A stretch of DNA of 64,000 bases from Fusicatenibacter saccharivorans (GTDB lineage: Bacteria; Bacillota; Clostridia; Lachnospirales; Lachnospiraceae). The position numbers and the translations under genes are program-made. Shown one piece after another: positions 51,143 to 60,338 of the stretch. Position 1 is the stretch's first letter. Every line of letters begins with the position of its first letter. Under the pieces are notes generated by a model. The model did no database searches. It saw nothing but the letters and a program-made list of their open reading frames with translations, and was not told the origin of the DNA. The stretch covers positions 62,001-126,000 of the forward strand of contig NZ_JAQEGR010000011.1 of assembly GCF_027667425.1 (NCBI RefSeq), read 5' to 3'.

Positions 51143-51172
51143 TTGACATACTTTTTTCTTTTATATTATAAT
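51143..51172 (+). promoter_or_regulatory. Sigma-A promoter for the nucleoside transporter operon
   Basis: TTGACA (51143-51148), 18-nt spacer, TATAAT (51167-51172), about 50 nt before the lipoprotein start. Confidence 0.75.
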
Positions 51173-51221
51173 GTAGCCATACACGCAAAAACGCTGTACC
51201 TCTTGAAAGGAGAATACTATT

Positions 51222-52394
51222 ATGAAAAAGAAAGTAGTTAGCTTACTGCTTGCAGCCGCCATGACAACTGCTGCACTCGCAGGATGCGGTTCCTCCAACG
51301 GCTCCTCTTCCTCCGACGCATCCACAGGCGCCGATTCCACCAGCGCAACTTCCGCTTCTGCTTCCACAGATGGAGAAAAAAAAGACGCCGCAGGTGAGAA
51401 AATTGCCATGATCACAGACTCCGGAGATATCACCGACGAATCCTTCAACCAGATCACCTGGGAAACTGTATGCGCCTACGGCGATGCAAACGGCGTAGAG
51501 TACGAGTACTACAAACCGGCAGAGGATACCGATGAAGAGCGTATCAACTCCATCGATCTTGCTGTTTCCGAGGGTGCTACCGTTGTTGTAATGCCAGGTT
51601 ACCTGTTCGGACCTGCCATCGCTGAAGAGCAGGACACCTATCCGGATGTAACCTTCATCGCAGTCGATGTTACCGAAGGTGATATTGTAAAAAACGGCAA
51701 AGCTGTTGATCTCGGAAAGAACGTGTACATCTGCTCCTTCGAAGAAGAGCAGGCCGGCTACCTGGCTGGATACGCTGCAGTAAAAGACGGCTACACAAGC
51801 CTTGGTTTCCTCGGCGGTATCGCTGTTCCGGCCGTTATCCGTTTCGGTTACGGTTATGTACAGGGTATCAACGCTGCTGCTGAAGAAGACGGCGTAGATG
51901 TAAACGTAAAATATTACTATGGCGGCCAGTTCTACGGCGATGACTCCATCACCGCCCGTATGGAGGGCTGGTATGCAGACGGAACACAGGTTGTATTCGC
52001 CTGCGGCGGCGGTATCTGGACATCTGCTCTGGATGCAGCTGAGACACACGACGGAAAAGTTATTGGTGTAGACGTTGACCAGCGTTCCAAAATCGGCGAG
52101 CGCTGCCTGACTTCCGCTATGAAAGGTCTTCCAAGCGCCATCAACAACGCTCTGGATTCCTACTTCAGCGGAAACTTCTCTGAACTTGGCGGAACTGCTC
52201 AGCAGCTTGGACTGAAAGACGGAGATTACATCGGCCTTCCTACCGATTCCGAATCCTGGGGATTCACAACCTTCACACAGGATCAGTATGAAACTGTACT
52301 GGCTGGTATCCGCGATGGTTCCATCGAAATCTCCAGCGATACAGAAAATCAGCCGGAAGTAGGTTCTCACGTAACCGTTGATTACATCAGCTAA
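51222..52394 (+). CDS. BMP-family nucleoside-binding lipoprotein
   Basis: 390 residues. Signal peptide with lipobox LAGC (Cys at residue 22), a Ser/Thr/Ala-rich linker (about 23-55), then a periplasmic-binding fold with 'IAMITDSGDITDESFNQITWE', 'INSIDLAVSEGATVVVMPGYLFG' and 'VIGVDVDQRSKIGERCLTSAMKGL'. BMP/PnrA-type proteins bind purine nucleosides. It feeds the ABC transporter encoded next. A long A+T-rich start of the cluster and a strong promoter suggest high expression. Confidence 0.92.
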   Translation: MKKKVVSLLLAAAMTTAALAGCGSSNGSSSSDASTGADSTSATSASASTDGEKKDAAGEKIAMITDSGDITDESFNQITWETVCAYGDANGVEYEYYKPAEDTDEERINSIDLAVSEGATVVVMPGYLFGPAIAEEQDTYPDVTFIAVDVTEGDIVKNGKAVDLGKNVYICSFEEEQAGYLAGYAAVKDGYTSLGFLGGIAVPAVIRFGYGYVQGINAAAEEDGVDVNVKYYYGGQFYGDDSITARMEGWYADGTQVVFACGGGIWTSALDAAETHDGKVIGVDVDQRSKIGERCLTSAMKGLPSAINNALDSYFSGNFSELGGTAQQLGLKDGDYIGLPTDSESWGFTTFTQDQYETVLAGIRDGSIEISSDTENQPEVGSHVTVDYIS

Positions 52395-52428
52395 TGTGCA
52401 TACTGTTTCTGTAACAATATGCCTTTTG

Positions 52429-52462
52429 GGGAAGAGAATATTATTTCTCTTCCCCTTTTTTT
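52429..52462 (+). terminator. Terminator between the lipoprotein and ABC transporter genes
   Basis: GGGGAAGAGAA pairs with TTCTCTTCCCC across a 6-nt loop, followed by a T-run. Partial read-through would set the usual excess of binding protein over transporter. Confidence 0.85.
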
Positions 52463-52568
52463 CTGTCACACAAAATGCTATACTAGACATAATGAAAGCC
52501 CGCAGTTCTGCCCTGTTTTCCATGCCTTCGGCAGTCCTGCCAAACCACGCTTGAAAGGGAATATGTAT

Positions 52569-54110
52569 ATGGAAAATGAGTACATTATTGAGATGTTGAA
52601 CATCACCAAAGAATTCCCGGGTATCAAGGCGAACGACAACATTACGTTACAGCTCAAAAAAGGAGAAATCCATGCTCTGCTTGGAGAAAACGGTGCAGGA
52701 AAATCAACCCTGATGAGTATTCTTTTTGGTCTGTATCAGCCTACCTCCGGAATCATCAAGAAGAATGGGCAGGAAGTCCATATCAACACGCCGAACGACG
52801 CCAATGATCTCAACATCGGTATGGTGCACCAGCACTTTAAGCTGGTCGAATGTTTCTCGGTTCTCGACAACATCATCCTCGGCGTAGAGCCGACCAAAGG
52901 CCTTTTCCTCGAGAAAAAGAATGCCCGTGCAAAAGTCATGGAACTGAGCGAGAAATACGGTCTGATGGTCGATCCGGACGCTCTGATCTCGGATATCACC
53001 GTCGGCATGCAGCAGCGTACCGAAATTCTGAAAATGCTCTACCGTGACAACGAAGTCCTGATCTTCGACGAGCCGACCGCGGTTCTGACGCCGCAGGAAA
53101 TCGACGAGCTGATGAAGATCATGAAGAACCTCGCAAAAGAAGGAAAATCCATCCTCTTCATCACCCATAAACTCAACGAGATCATGGAAGTTGCCGACCG
53201 CTGTACGATTCTCCGCAAAGGAAAATACATCGGAACCGTCAACATCAGCGAAACTTCCAAAGAAGAGCTCTCCCGCATGATGGTCGGAAGAAACGTCAGC
53301 TTTTCCGTCAACAAAAAGCCGTCAAAACCGGGCGACACCGTTCTGAAAGTAGAGCACATAACCGTACCGAGCAAGGTGCACGGAAACAACGCCGTCAAAG
53401 ATGTTTCCTTTAATGTAAGAAAAGGCGAGATTGTCTGCATCGCAGGTATCGATGGAAACGGCCAGTCCGAGTTCGTTCAGGGCCTCACGGGACTGGAAAA
53501 AGTATCCGGCGGTAAAATTCTGTTCAACGGACAGGACATCACGAAAGCTTCCATCCGCGACCGCTCCAAGATGGGCATGAGCCACATCCCGGAGGACCGC
53601 CATAAACACGGCCTCGTGCTGGATTACTCCATCGAGCAGAACATGGTGCTGCAGCGTTACTGGCAGCCGGAATTTGAATCCTTCGGCTTTATCAAATCAA
53701 AAGCCGTGCGCGAATATGCCGAGCGCCTGATCGAGCAGTACGATGTCCGCAGCGGCCAGGGTCCTGTGACCATCACCCGCAGCATGTCCGGCGGAAACCA
53801 GCAGAAAGCGATCATCGCGCGTGAGATCGACAAAGATCCTGATCTTCTCGTTGCGGTACAGCCTACCCGTGGTCTTGATGTCGGAGCCATCGAATACATT
53901 CACAGCCAGCTCGTTGCACAGCGCGACAAGGGAAAAGCCGTTCTTCTGGTTTCTCTGGAACTGGATGAGGTTATGGATGTTTCCGACCGTATTCTTGTTA
54001 TGTACGAAGGAGAGCTGGTCGGCCAGCTGGATCCGAAAACCGTTTCTGTCGAAGAACTCGGTCTCTACATGGCAGGTGCAAAACGGGATCCGGTTCCCGA
54101 AGAAGTATAA
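52569..54110 (+). CDS. nupO: Nucleoside ABC transporter ATP-binding protein (two ABC domains)
   Basis: 513 residues from MENEYIIEMLNITKEF; ATG at 52569 has GAAAGGGA at the right distance. First domain: Walker A 'GENGAGKSTLMSIL', signature-like 'ISDITVGMQQRTEILKML', Walker B 'VLIFDEPTAVLTP'. The second domain has a degenerate Walker A 'GIDGNGQSEFVQGL', 'SGGNQQKAIIARE' and 'LLVAVQPTRGLDV', as usual for nucleoside transporters of the YufO/NupO type. Partners are the two permeases that follow. Confidence 0.92.
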   Translation: MENEYIIEMLNITKEFPGIKANDNITLQLKKGEIHALLGENGAGKSTLMSILFGLYQPTSGIIKKNGQEVHINTPNDANDLNIGMVHQHFKLVECFSVLDNIILGVEPTKGLFLEKKNARAKVMELSEKYGLMVDPDALISDITVGMQQRTEILKMLYRDNEVLIFDEPTAVLTPQEIDELMKIMKNLAKEGKSILFITHKLNEIMEVADRCTILRKGKYIGTVNISETSKEELSRMMVGRNVSFSVNKKPSKPGDTVLKVEHITVPSKVHGNNAVKDVSFNVRKGEIVCIAGIDGNGQSEFVQGLTGLEKVSGGKILFNGQDITKASIRDRSKMGMSHIPEDRHKHGLVLDYSIEQNMVLQRYWQPEFESFGFIKSKAVREYAERLIEQYDVRSGQGPVTITRSMSGGNQQKAIIAREIDKDPDLLVAVQPTRGLDVGAIEYIHSQLVAQRDKGKAVLLVSLELDEVMDVSDRILVMYEGELVGQLDPKTVSVEELGLYMAGAKRDPVPEEV

Positions 54111-54128
54111 AAGAGAGGTAAGAAAAGC

Positions 54129-55250
54129 ATGAACGAAAAAACGAAAAACGCTCTTCTGTCCATTGTCGCTTCTCTTGTATGTATTGTGATCGGTCTTCTT
54201 GTGGGATTTATCATTTTATACTGCATCAACGCGGAGAACGCAGTGGATGGATTTACACGAATCATCAAAGGCGGCTTTTACTTAAAGCCGAAAGGAATCG
54301 GAAGTGAAATCGCTCAGTCCGCTCCCCTGATTATGACCGGACTTTCGGTTGCATTTGCTTTTAAAACAGGTCTGTTCAACATCGGTGCTGCCGGACAGTA
54401 CACCGTCGGTGTCTTCGGCGCCCTGTATTTTGCCATCATCCTCCACATGCCATGGTATGTATGCCTTCTGGCTGCTATGGTCTGCGGAGCCATCTGGGGA
54501 GCAGTTCCTGGTATCTTCAAAGCATACTTCAACGTAAATGAAGTTATTACTTCCATCATGTTCAACTGGATTGGTCTTTATCTTGTCAATGAGCTGATGT
54601 ACAACACCATCCCGGACATGTATGATCAGAAGACCACACGTACTTACAAATTAAGCTCCGCTTCTCCGAAATCCCTGATTCCGGACTGCGGCATGAACTC
54701 CATTTTCCGTACCAGTTCCACAACGATTGCGATTTTCATTGCGATTGCCATTGCGGTCATCATCTACATCGTTCTGAACAAAACAACCTTCGGCTATGAG
54801 CTGAAAGCCTGCGGGTTCAATAAGGATGCTGCCAAATACGCCGGCATCAACGAGAAGAGAAACGTTGTTCTCTCCATGACCATCGCAGGTGCGCTTGCCG
54901 GAATCGGTGCAGGCCTCTACTTCCTCTCCGGTGCATCCGAGTGGAACCCGCAGGTATCGACAGCACTCCCGGCCATCGGATTTAATGGTATCCCGGTTGC
55001 GCTTCTTGCACTTAGCAACCCGATCGGCGTTATCTTCGCTGCTCTCTTCGTTGCTCATATTTCGGTCGGCGGTGCTTACCTGCCTACGAAATATTATCAG
55101 CCGGAGATCGCGGACCTGATCGTTGCCGTTATCATTTACCTTTGCGCATTCGTCACCCTGTTCAAGGGCATCGTTGCAAACCTGTTCAAGAGCAAAAAAG
55201 AGCAGAAAGCAAATGCCAATGCAGACAACGGAAAGGAGGAGAAGAAATAA
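54129..55250 (+). CDS. nupP: Nucleoside ABC transporter permease 1
   Basis: 373 residues, about ten membrane segments. 'ALAFKTGLFNIGAAGQYTVG', 'INEKRNVVLSMTIAGALAGIGAGLYFLSG' and 'AIGFNGIPVALLALSNPIGVIFAALF' are the conserved permease motifs. 'NVNEVITSIMFNWIGLYLV' matches NupP/YufP. Ends with a Lys-rich tail. It overlaps the second permease gene by one base (TAATG). Confidence 0.9.
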   Translation: MNEKTKNALLSIVASLVCIVIGLLVGFIILYCINAENAVDGFTRIIKGGFYLKPKGIGSEIAQSAPLIMTGLSVAFAFKTGLFNIGAAGQYTVGVFGALYFAIILHMPWYVCLLAAMVCGAIWGAVPGIFKAYFNVNEVITSIMFNWIGLYLVNELMYNTIPDMYDQKTTRTYKLSSASPKSLIPDCGMNSIFRTSSTTIAIFIAIAIAVIIYIVLNKTTFGYELKACGFNKDAAKYAGINEKRNVVLSMTIAGALAGIGAGLYFLSGASEWNPQVSTALPAIGFNGIPVALLALSNPIGVIFAALFVAHISVGGAYLPTKYYQPEIADLIVAVIIYLCAFVTLFKGIVANLFKSKKEQKANANADNGKEEKK

Positions 55251-56185
55251 TGTTCCTTTTAATTAAATTTACCTTACTGTACGCCGTTGTTCTGATGCTC
55301 GTTGCGATGGGCGGTATGTTCTCCGAGCGAAGCGGTGTCATCAACATCGCGCTGGAAGGAATCATGGCGATCGGCGGCCTTGCCGGTGTCTTCGTCCTGG
55401 TTCTGTTCCCGGACCTCCCGGCTCCTGCACTTGTGGCACTTTCCATTCTGGCGAGCGCCGTATCCGGTATGATCTACTCTCTGCTGCTTGGCTTCTCCGC
55501 CATCACACTGAAAGCAGACCAGACGATCGGCGGAACCGCGCTGAACATGCTGGCTACTGCCATTGCCATCGTCCTGGTAAAAGCATTCAACAACGGCTCG
55601 GATGCCGGAAACGGTGCAGCTTCCGCAAAGCTGAACTACACCAACGCCGCTTTCATTTACAAGATCGGACCATTTACCGTGAACATCTTCCTGTTCATCG
55701 GCATCATCCTTCTGATCTGCAGCTACGTGTTCCTCTTCAAAACGAAATGGGGACTGCGCCTGCGTGCCTGCGGTGAGCATCCACAGGCAGCCGACTCTGT
55801 TGGTATCAACGTATACCAGTGGAGATACACCGGTGTTATCATCTCCGGTGCACTCGGCGGTATCGGCGGATTTGCCTACATCGTTCCGTCCGTTACCACC
55901 TGGAACTTCGAAGTCGGCGTAGCCGGTGCCGGATTCCTTGCCCTCGCTGTTATGATCTTCGGTCAGTGGAAACCGTTCCACATTGCCGGAGCAGCCGTAT
56001 TCTTTGCGGTATTCCGTTCCCTGGCAAACATTGCGGACTCCACCGTCCTCTCCCATCTGGGACTGTCCAAGAACATTTACAACATGATGCCGTTTATCGC
56101 ATCCATGATTATTCTCGCCTTCACATCCAAGAATTCCCAGGCTCCGAAAGCCGAAGGTATTCCATACGATAAGGGCGCAAGATAA
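55250..56185 (+). CDS. nupQ: Nucleoside ABC transporter permease 2
   Basis: 311 residues from MFLLIKFTLLYAVVLM; the longer frame from 55142 lies inside the previous gene. 'GGMFSERSGVINIALEGIMAIGG', 'LKADQTIGGTALNMLATAIAIVLV' and 'GGIGGFAYIVPSVTTWNFEVGVAGAGFLALAVMIFGQWKPF' fit the NupQ/YufQ group. It forms the heterodimeric channel with permease 1. GGAGGAGAA precedes the start inside the tail of the previous gene. Confidence 0.9.
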   Translation: MFLLIKFTLLYAVVLMLVAMGGMFSERSGVINIALEGIMAIGGLAGVFVLVLFPDLPAPALVALSILASAVSGMIYSLLLGFSAITLKADQTIGGTALNMLATAIAIVLVKAFNNGSDAGNGAASAKLNYTNAAFIYKIGPFTVNIFLFIGIILLICSYVFLFKTKWGLRLRACGEHPQAADSVGINVYQWRYTGVIISGALGGIGGFAYIVPSVTTWNFEVGVAGAGFLALAVMIFGQWKPFHIAGAAVFFAVFRSLANIADSTVLSHLGLSKNIYNMMPFIASMIILAFTSKNSQAPKAEGIPYDKGAR

Positions 56186-56187
56186 TA

Positions 56188-56334
56188 TGTAACTATTCAG
56201 AGCCATGTGAAATGGAAGAAAAAATTGCGAATCATGCTTGCATGAATGAGCGGTTTTTTCTGGAATTTCATATGGCGAGCAGCCACATCGAGATGCAGCG
56301 CAGCGGAATCGAGATGTGGCTCTGAATAGTTACA
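56188..56334. repeat. Long intergenic inverted repeat (147 bp)
   Basis: Perfect 18-bp arms TGTAACTATTCAGAGCCA (56188-56205) and TGGCTCTGAATAGTTACA (56317-56334). Nested inside are GAAGAAAAAA/TTTTTTCTGG and CATGCTTGCATG partial symmetries. It starts 2 nt past the permease stop, so it could fold as a large cruciform or act as a terminator, with ATTTTT after it. Confidence 0.75.
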
Positions 56335-56340
56335 ATTTTT

Positions 56341-56391
56341 AAAGGCAGAGCCGTTAAATCCGAACTGTGTTTTTTCGGCTCTGCCTTTTCT
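56341..56391 (+). terminator. Terminator before deoC
   Basis: AAAGGCAGAGCCG (56341-56353) and CGGCTCTGCCTTTT (56376-56389), then CTC. Directly follows the long inverted repeat. Confidence 0.85.
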
Positions 56392-56433
56392 CTATCATTC
56401 TGATTTATTTTTCATAAAAGAAAGGAAAAAATT

Positions 56434-57075
56434 ATGCTGAACACCAAATTATTTGACCACACTATCTTAAAAGCAGACGCAACCGAAGCACAGGTTGCAA
56501 AGATCTGCGACGAGGCACTTGCACATGATTTTGCTTCTGTCTGCGTCAACCAGTACTACACCAAATTCGTTGCTGAAAAGCTCAAAGGATCTGACGTCAA
56601 AGTCTGCACCGTTGTCGGCTTCCCTCTGGGCATGTCCGATACCCGTGTAAAAGCGTTTGAGACCCGTGCGGCCATCGAAGACGGTGCACAGGAGGTTGAT
56701 ATGGTCATCAACGTCGGAGCCCTCAAAGACGGCAAATACGACTTCGTACGCTCCGATATCCAGACCTTAAAAGAAGTATGCGGCAAGGACATCGTTCTGA
56801 AAGTCATCATCGAGACCTGCCTTTTAACCGATGAAGAGAAAGTAAAAGCGTGCAAGCTCGCAAAAGAAGCCGGCGCTGACTTCGTAAAAACCTCCACCGG
56901 ATTTTCTACCGGCGGTGCAAAAGCGGCTGATGTTGCCCTGATGAGAAAGACCGTAGGCCCGGATATGGGCGTAAAAGCTTCCGGCGGAATCCACAACGCA
57001 GACGAGGCACAGGCTATGGTAGATGCCGGCGCAAGCCGTCTCGGAACAAGCGCAACACTGGCTATCATCGGATAA
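56434..57075 (+). CDS. deoC: Deoxyribose-phosphate aldolase
   Basis: 213 residues, typical length. 'LFDHTILKADAT', 'TVVGFPLG', 'EVDMVINVGALK', 'LKVIIETCLLTDEEK', the Schiff-base Lys in 'ADFVKTSTGFSTGGA' and 'VKASGGIHN' are all present. Cleaves deoxyribose 5-phosphate to glyceraldehyde 3-phosphate and acetaldehyde, using the sugar released by nucleoside phosphorolysis. AAAGGAAAAA upstream. Confidence 0.97.
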   Translation: MLNTKLFDHTILKADATEAQVAKICDEALAHDFASVCVNQYYTKFVAEKLKGSDVKVCTVVGFPLGMSDTRVKAFETRAAIEDGAQEVDMVINVGALKDGKYDFVRSDIQTLKEVCGKDIVLKVIIETCLLTDEEKVKACKLAKEAGADFVKTSTGFSTGGAKAADVALMRKTVGPDMGVKASGGIHNADEAQAMVDAGASRLGTSATLAIIG

Positions 57076-57088
57076 AAAGGAGTTTCTT

Positions 57089-57718
57089 ATGGATACGATA
57101 CTGATAGGAATTGCCGGAGGAACCGGCAGTGGAAAAACGACACTGGCAGATAAGCTGGTAGAAAGTTTTGGACGCGATGAAGTGAGCATTCTGCGCCATG
57201 ACAACTATTACAAACGCCATGACGATATTCCTTTTGAGGAGCGTGCCAAATTAAATTACGATCATCCCGATGCCTTTGATACCGACCTGTTATGCCAGCA
57301 CATTCTCGAGCTGAAAGCCGGAAAATCCATCGAGATGCCGGTTTACGATTATGCCATGCAGAACCGCTCGGATAAAACGATTCTGGTCCATCCTGCCCCG
57401 GTTATCGTGCTCGAGGGCATTCTCCTCTTCGTTGAGAAGGATCTCTGCGATCTGATGGACATCAAAGTCTTTGTCGATACCGATGCGGACGTGCGGATTC
57501 TCCGCCGGATCCTGCGCGATGTAAAAGAGCGCGGCCGTTCCCTGGACAGCGTTGTAACGCAGTACCTGACGACCGTAAAACCGATGCACGAGCAGTTCGT
57601 AGAGCCGAGCAAGCGCCGTGCCGACGTGATCATCCCGGAGGGCGGACAGAACACCGTTGCTCTTGAAATGCTGATCGAGCGGGTACGTAAGCATCTGAAT
57701 CTGGTGCAGAACCAGTAA
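57089..57718 (+). CDS. udk: Uridine kinase
   Basis: 209 residues from MDTILIGIAGGTGSGKT; AAAAGGAG upstream. P-loop GGTGSGKTTLA, 'LRHDNYYKRHDDIPFEERAKLNYDHPDAFD' and 'VYDYAMQNRSDKT' are the uridine-kinase signature, followed by 'VDTDADVRILRRILRDVKERGRS'. Phosphorylates uridine and cytidine. Thirteen bases after deoC; last gene of the salvage cluster. Confidence 0.97.
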   Translation: MDTILIGIAGGTGSGKTTLADKLVESFGRDEVSILRHDNYYKRHDDIPFEERAKLNYDHPDAFDTDLLCQHILELKAGKSIEMPVYDYAMQNRSDKTILVHPAPVIVLEGILLFVEKDLCDLMDIKVFVDTDADVRILRRILRDVKERGRSLDSVVTQYLTTVKPMHEQFVEPSKRRADVIIPEGGQNTVALEMLIERVRKHLNLVQNQ

Positions 57719-57748
57719 ACATCCGTTTATCGCTATAAAAATCTGCAA

Positions 57749-57797
57749 AAAAAGAACGAGGACTGAATTTTCTCTTTTTCCGCCCTCGCTCTTTTTA
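57749..57797. terminator. Bidirectional terminator between udk and the DUF3881 gene
   Basis: AAAGAACGAGG (57751-57761) and CCTCGCTCTTTTT (57784-57796), between convergent genes. Confidence 0.75.
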
Positions 57798-57805
57798 TTT
57801 TTCCC

Positions 57806-58684
57806 TTACAGATGTTCCAGCATTCCCTGCAGCCAGATCTGGCCTTTGAAACGTCTTCCCACTTCCGGTACTCCAAATAAATCCTTTTCGTTGATACAGA
57901 TGTCTATCGGCACATCGTTGCAGACGAGGCCGAGCTCATACACCCGCTCGCCCGTTACCGCGTTCTTCGTTGTATTCATCTCCGTAATTTCACCCATCAC
58001 GCTGTACTGGTCACATTCGAGACCGCTCGGCATGAAAAAGCTATCTACAATAGAAAAGACATCTTCCTTCGTCAGACGCTGGGAAATCATGGCATATGTG
58101 TCAATATCATCCATGGTGAGACTTTCCATCGCATCCTCATCCCCGTTTCTGGCAGCCGAGATCAGTGAATTCTTCTGCTGCGTGCTGCGACGCTCCTTCT
58201 CGACCTGTTCCGGGTCTTTCTGGATCGGAAGCAGAATTGTTCCTTCCGCTGCAAGACCGGAGACAGAAAGCGGGAGCGGAAGCGGCTGCAGCGCATTTTT
58301 CTGTTTCATCTCAAGATATTCCGCTGCATGCGTCAGATAAAAGATCATCGTGATGCCAAGCCGCATATCGTCGCAGGCGCCTGCAAACGATTCCTTATCG
58401 ACGTGGCGCTCCACCGATACCTCCTCGTAGGAACTGATCTGTCCGCCCTCGAAATAGGGATAATAATATTCCATCTGGAAACGGTTGTTCTCATCAATTT
58501 CCCCACAGACCGTGATACCACAGTCATATGCATATTCTTTCGAAAATTCAGCAAAAAGGTGGTGTTCTTCTGTTTCCACAATCTTTTTACGGTCGTAGTT
58601 TTCTACTACATCACGAAGAAGCTCCTGGAGTTCTTTCGTCGTCTTGATCTTTGAAAATCCAATGGTTTTCAGGTAAGCGTGCAT
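57806..58684 (-). CDS. DUF3881 family protein
   Basis: 292 residues from MHAYLKTIGFSKIKTTKELQ, chosen because GAGAGGAGG precedes it. The 'HAYLRAIGFS'-like start, 'VERHVDKESFAGACDDMRLGITMIFYLTHAAEYL' and 'GLECDQYSVMGEI' match DUF3881, which is almost restricted to Lachnospiraceae and of unknown function. Downstream of serS on the same strand. Confidence 0.85.
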   Translation of the reverse strand: MHAYLKTIGFSKIKTTKELQELLRDVVENYDRKKIVETEEHHLFAEFSKEYAYDCGITVCGEIDENNRFQMEYYYPYFEGGQISSYEEVSVERHVDKESFAGACDDMRLGITMIFYLTHAAEYLEMKQKNALQPLPLPLSVSGLAAEGTILLPIQKDPEQVEKERRSTQQKNSLISAARNGDEDAMESLTMDDIDTYAMISQRLTKEDVFSIVDSFFMPSGLECDQYSVMGEITEMNTTKNAVTGERVYELGLVCNDVPIDICINEKDLFGVPEVGRRFKGQIWLQGMLEHL

Positions 58685-58723
58685 AAGAACACCTCCTCTC
58701 ATTCCTTTGTATTTCTTATGCGA

Positions 58724-60013
58724 TTAGTGTTTCGGAACCAGTTTCTCTTTTCCGCCCATGTACATACGAAGAACTTCCGGAATGCTTACGGTTCCGTCGG
58801 CATTCAGGTTGTTCTCCAGGAATGCGATCAGCATACGCGGCGGAGCAACTACGGTGTTGTTCAGGGTATGTGCCAGGTATTTCTTTCCGTCCTCGCCGTT
58901 GACACGGATTTTCAGACGTCTTGCCTGTGCATCACCAAGGTTGGAGCAGCTTCCTACCTCGAAGTATTTCTTCTGACGCGGAGACCATGCCTCAACATCG
59001 ACAGATTTTACTTTCAGGTCAGCCAGGTCACCGGAGCAGCACTCCAGAGTACGAACCGGGATATCCATGGAACGGAACAGGTCTACGGTGTTCTTCCACA
59101 GTTTGTCATACCACATCATGCTGTCTTCCGGTTTGCAGACAACAACCATCTCCTGTTTCTCGAACTGATGGATACGATAAACACCACGCTCCTCGATGCC
59201 GTGTGCTCCTTTTTCTTTACGGAAGCACGGAGAGTAGCTGGTCAGGGTCAGAGGCAGTTTCTCCTCCGGGATGATGCTGTCGATGAATTTACCGATCATG
59301 GAGTGCTCGCTGGTTCCGATCAGGTACAGATCCTCGCCCTCGATTTTGTACATCATGGACTCCATCTCAGCGAAGCTCATAACACCGTTTACGACGTTGC
59401 CGTGGATCATGAAAGGCGGTACGCAGTAGGTAAATCCGCGGTCGATCATGAAATCTCTTGCATAAGAAAGGATGGCAGAGTGGAGGCGTGCAATGTCGCC
59501 CATCAGATAATAGAATCCGTTTCCTGCAACTTCTCTTGCTGCGTCCAGATCGATTCCGTCGAAGGACTCCATAATGTCGGTGTGATACGGGATTTCAAAA
59601 TCCGGTACAACCGGCTCGCCGAAGCGCTCTGCTTCTACGTTCTCGCTGTCATCTTTTCCGATCGGTACGGAAGGATCGATGATGTTCGGGATCACCATCA
59701 TGATCTTCTTGATTTCTTCTTCTACTTCTTTTTCTCTTGCAGAAAGAGCCTCGATGCGGGAACCGTCAACAGCTACCTGTTTCTTTACTTCCTCAGCCTC
59801 TTCTCTCTTGCCCTGGCCCATCAGTGCGCCGATCTGTTTGGAGATTTTGTTTCTTTTTGCACGAAGTGCTTCCACTTCCTGTTTGATGTCACGGTTTTCT
59901 TTATCCAGCTCGATGACTTTATCAACCAGCTCCAGTTTCTGATCCTGGAATTTATTTCGGATATTCTGTTTTACAACTTCCGGGTTTTCTCTTAAAAACT
60001 TAATGTCTAACAT
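58724..60013 (-). CDS. serS: Seryl-tRNA synthetase
   Basis: 429 residues. N-terminal coiled-coil tRNA arm (about 25-110), class II motif 2 'CFRKEKGAHGIEERGVYRIHQFEK' and 'SCSNLGDAQARRLKIR' as usual. Motif 3 reads 'HTLNNTVVAPPRMLIAFLENN' rather than the common HTLNGSGLAVGRT. Charges tRNA-Ser. AGGAGG precedes the ATG; a promoter is visible at 60130-60158. No T-box is seen in the leader. Confidence 0.95.
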   Translation of the reverse strand: MLDIKFLRENPEVVKQNIRNKFQDQKLELVDKVIELDKENRDIKQEVEALRAKRNKISKQIGALMGQGKREEAEEVKKQVAVDGSRIEALSAREKEVEEEIKKIMMVIPNIIDPSVPIGKDDSENVEAERFGEPVVPDFEIPYHTDIMESFDGIDLDAAREVAGNGFYYLMGDIARLHSAILSYARDFMIDRGFTYCVPPFMIHGNVVNGVMSFAEMESMMYKIEGEDLYLIGTSEHSMIGKFIDSIIPEEKLPLTLTSYSPCFRKEKGAHGIEERGVYRIHQFEKQEMVVVCKPEDSMMWYDKLWKNTVDLFRSMDIPVRTLECCSGDLADLKVKSVDVEAWSPRQKKYFEVGSCSNLGDAQARRLKIRVNGEDGKKYLAHTLNNTVVAPPRMLIAFLENNLNADGTVSIPEVLRMYMGGKEKLVPKH

Positions 60014-60129
60014 AATTTCCTCCTAGTAGATCTTATCCCCTCATTTTGGCGGGATTCTTTTTGTTCTTTCCAGCCCGGAACCACTGCCGTTTTTCCAGCA
60101 TTTATGCGGGTTTGGCGCGTTCCAGTACC

Positions 60130-60158
60130 ATCATATAACAGTATATGCATTTTTTCAA
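60130..60158 (-). promoter_or_regulatory. Promoter of serS
   Basis: On the reverse strand TTGAAA (60158-60153), 17-nt spacer, TATGAT (60135-60130), about 117 nt before the serS start. Confidence 0.65.
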
Positions 60159-60263
60159 GCGTTCTTTCATGCTGTTTACAGTTCACCCGCGCCATTCGCA
60201 AAACCGCGCTTTCAGCGCTCTCCGCTGCTTCGCAGCTCTTTTTGCTCATACCCTGGCGCTCCC

Positions 60264-60326
60264 TTCGTGCATTCATAGAGACAGATTTTCATGCAAGCAT
60301 GAAATCTGCCTCCACGAATGCACGAG
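60264..60326. repeat. Inverted repeat with CATGCAAGCATG centre
   Basis: Outer arms TTCGTGCATTC/GAATGCACGAG (60264-60274, 60316-60326) and inner CAGATTTTCATGC/GCATGAAATCTG. The centre resembles the CATGCTTGCATG of the repeat at 56188, hinting at a dispersed family. Confidence 0.6.
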
Positions 60327-60338
60327 TGAACTTTTGCC

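Noticed and set aside
51243..52523. 426-residue open frame opposite the nucleoside-binding lipoprotein gene
   Set aside because: It is the antisense shadow of a high-codon-bias gene, with no ribosome site and no domain.
58679..59995. 438-residue open frame opposite serS
   Set aside because: Exactly antisense to serS and without a plausible start or fold.
60014..60330. T-box leader upstream of serS
   Set aside because: No AGGGTGGNACCGCG-like T-box sequence or specifier loop is present; only a promoter and a short repeat.
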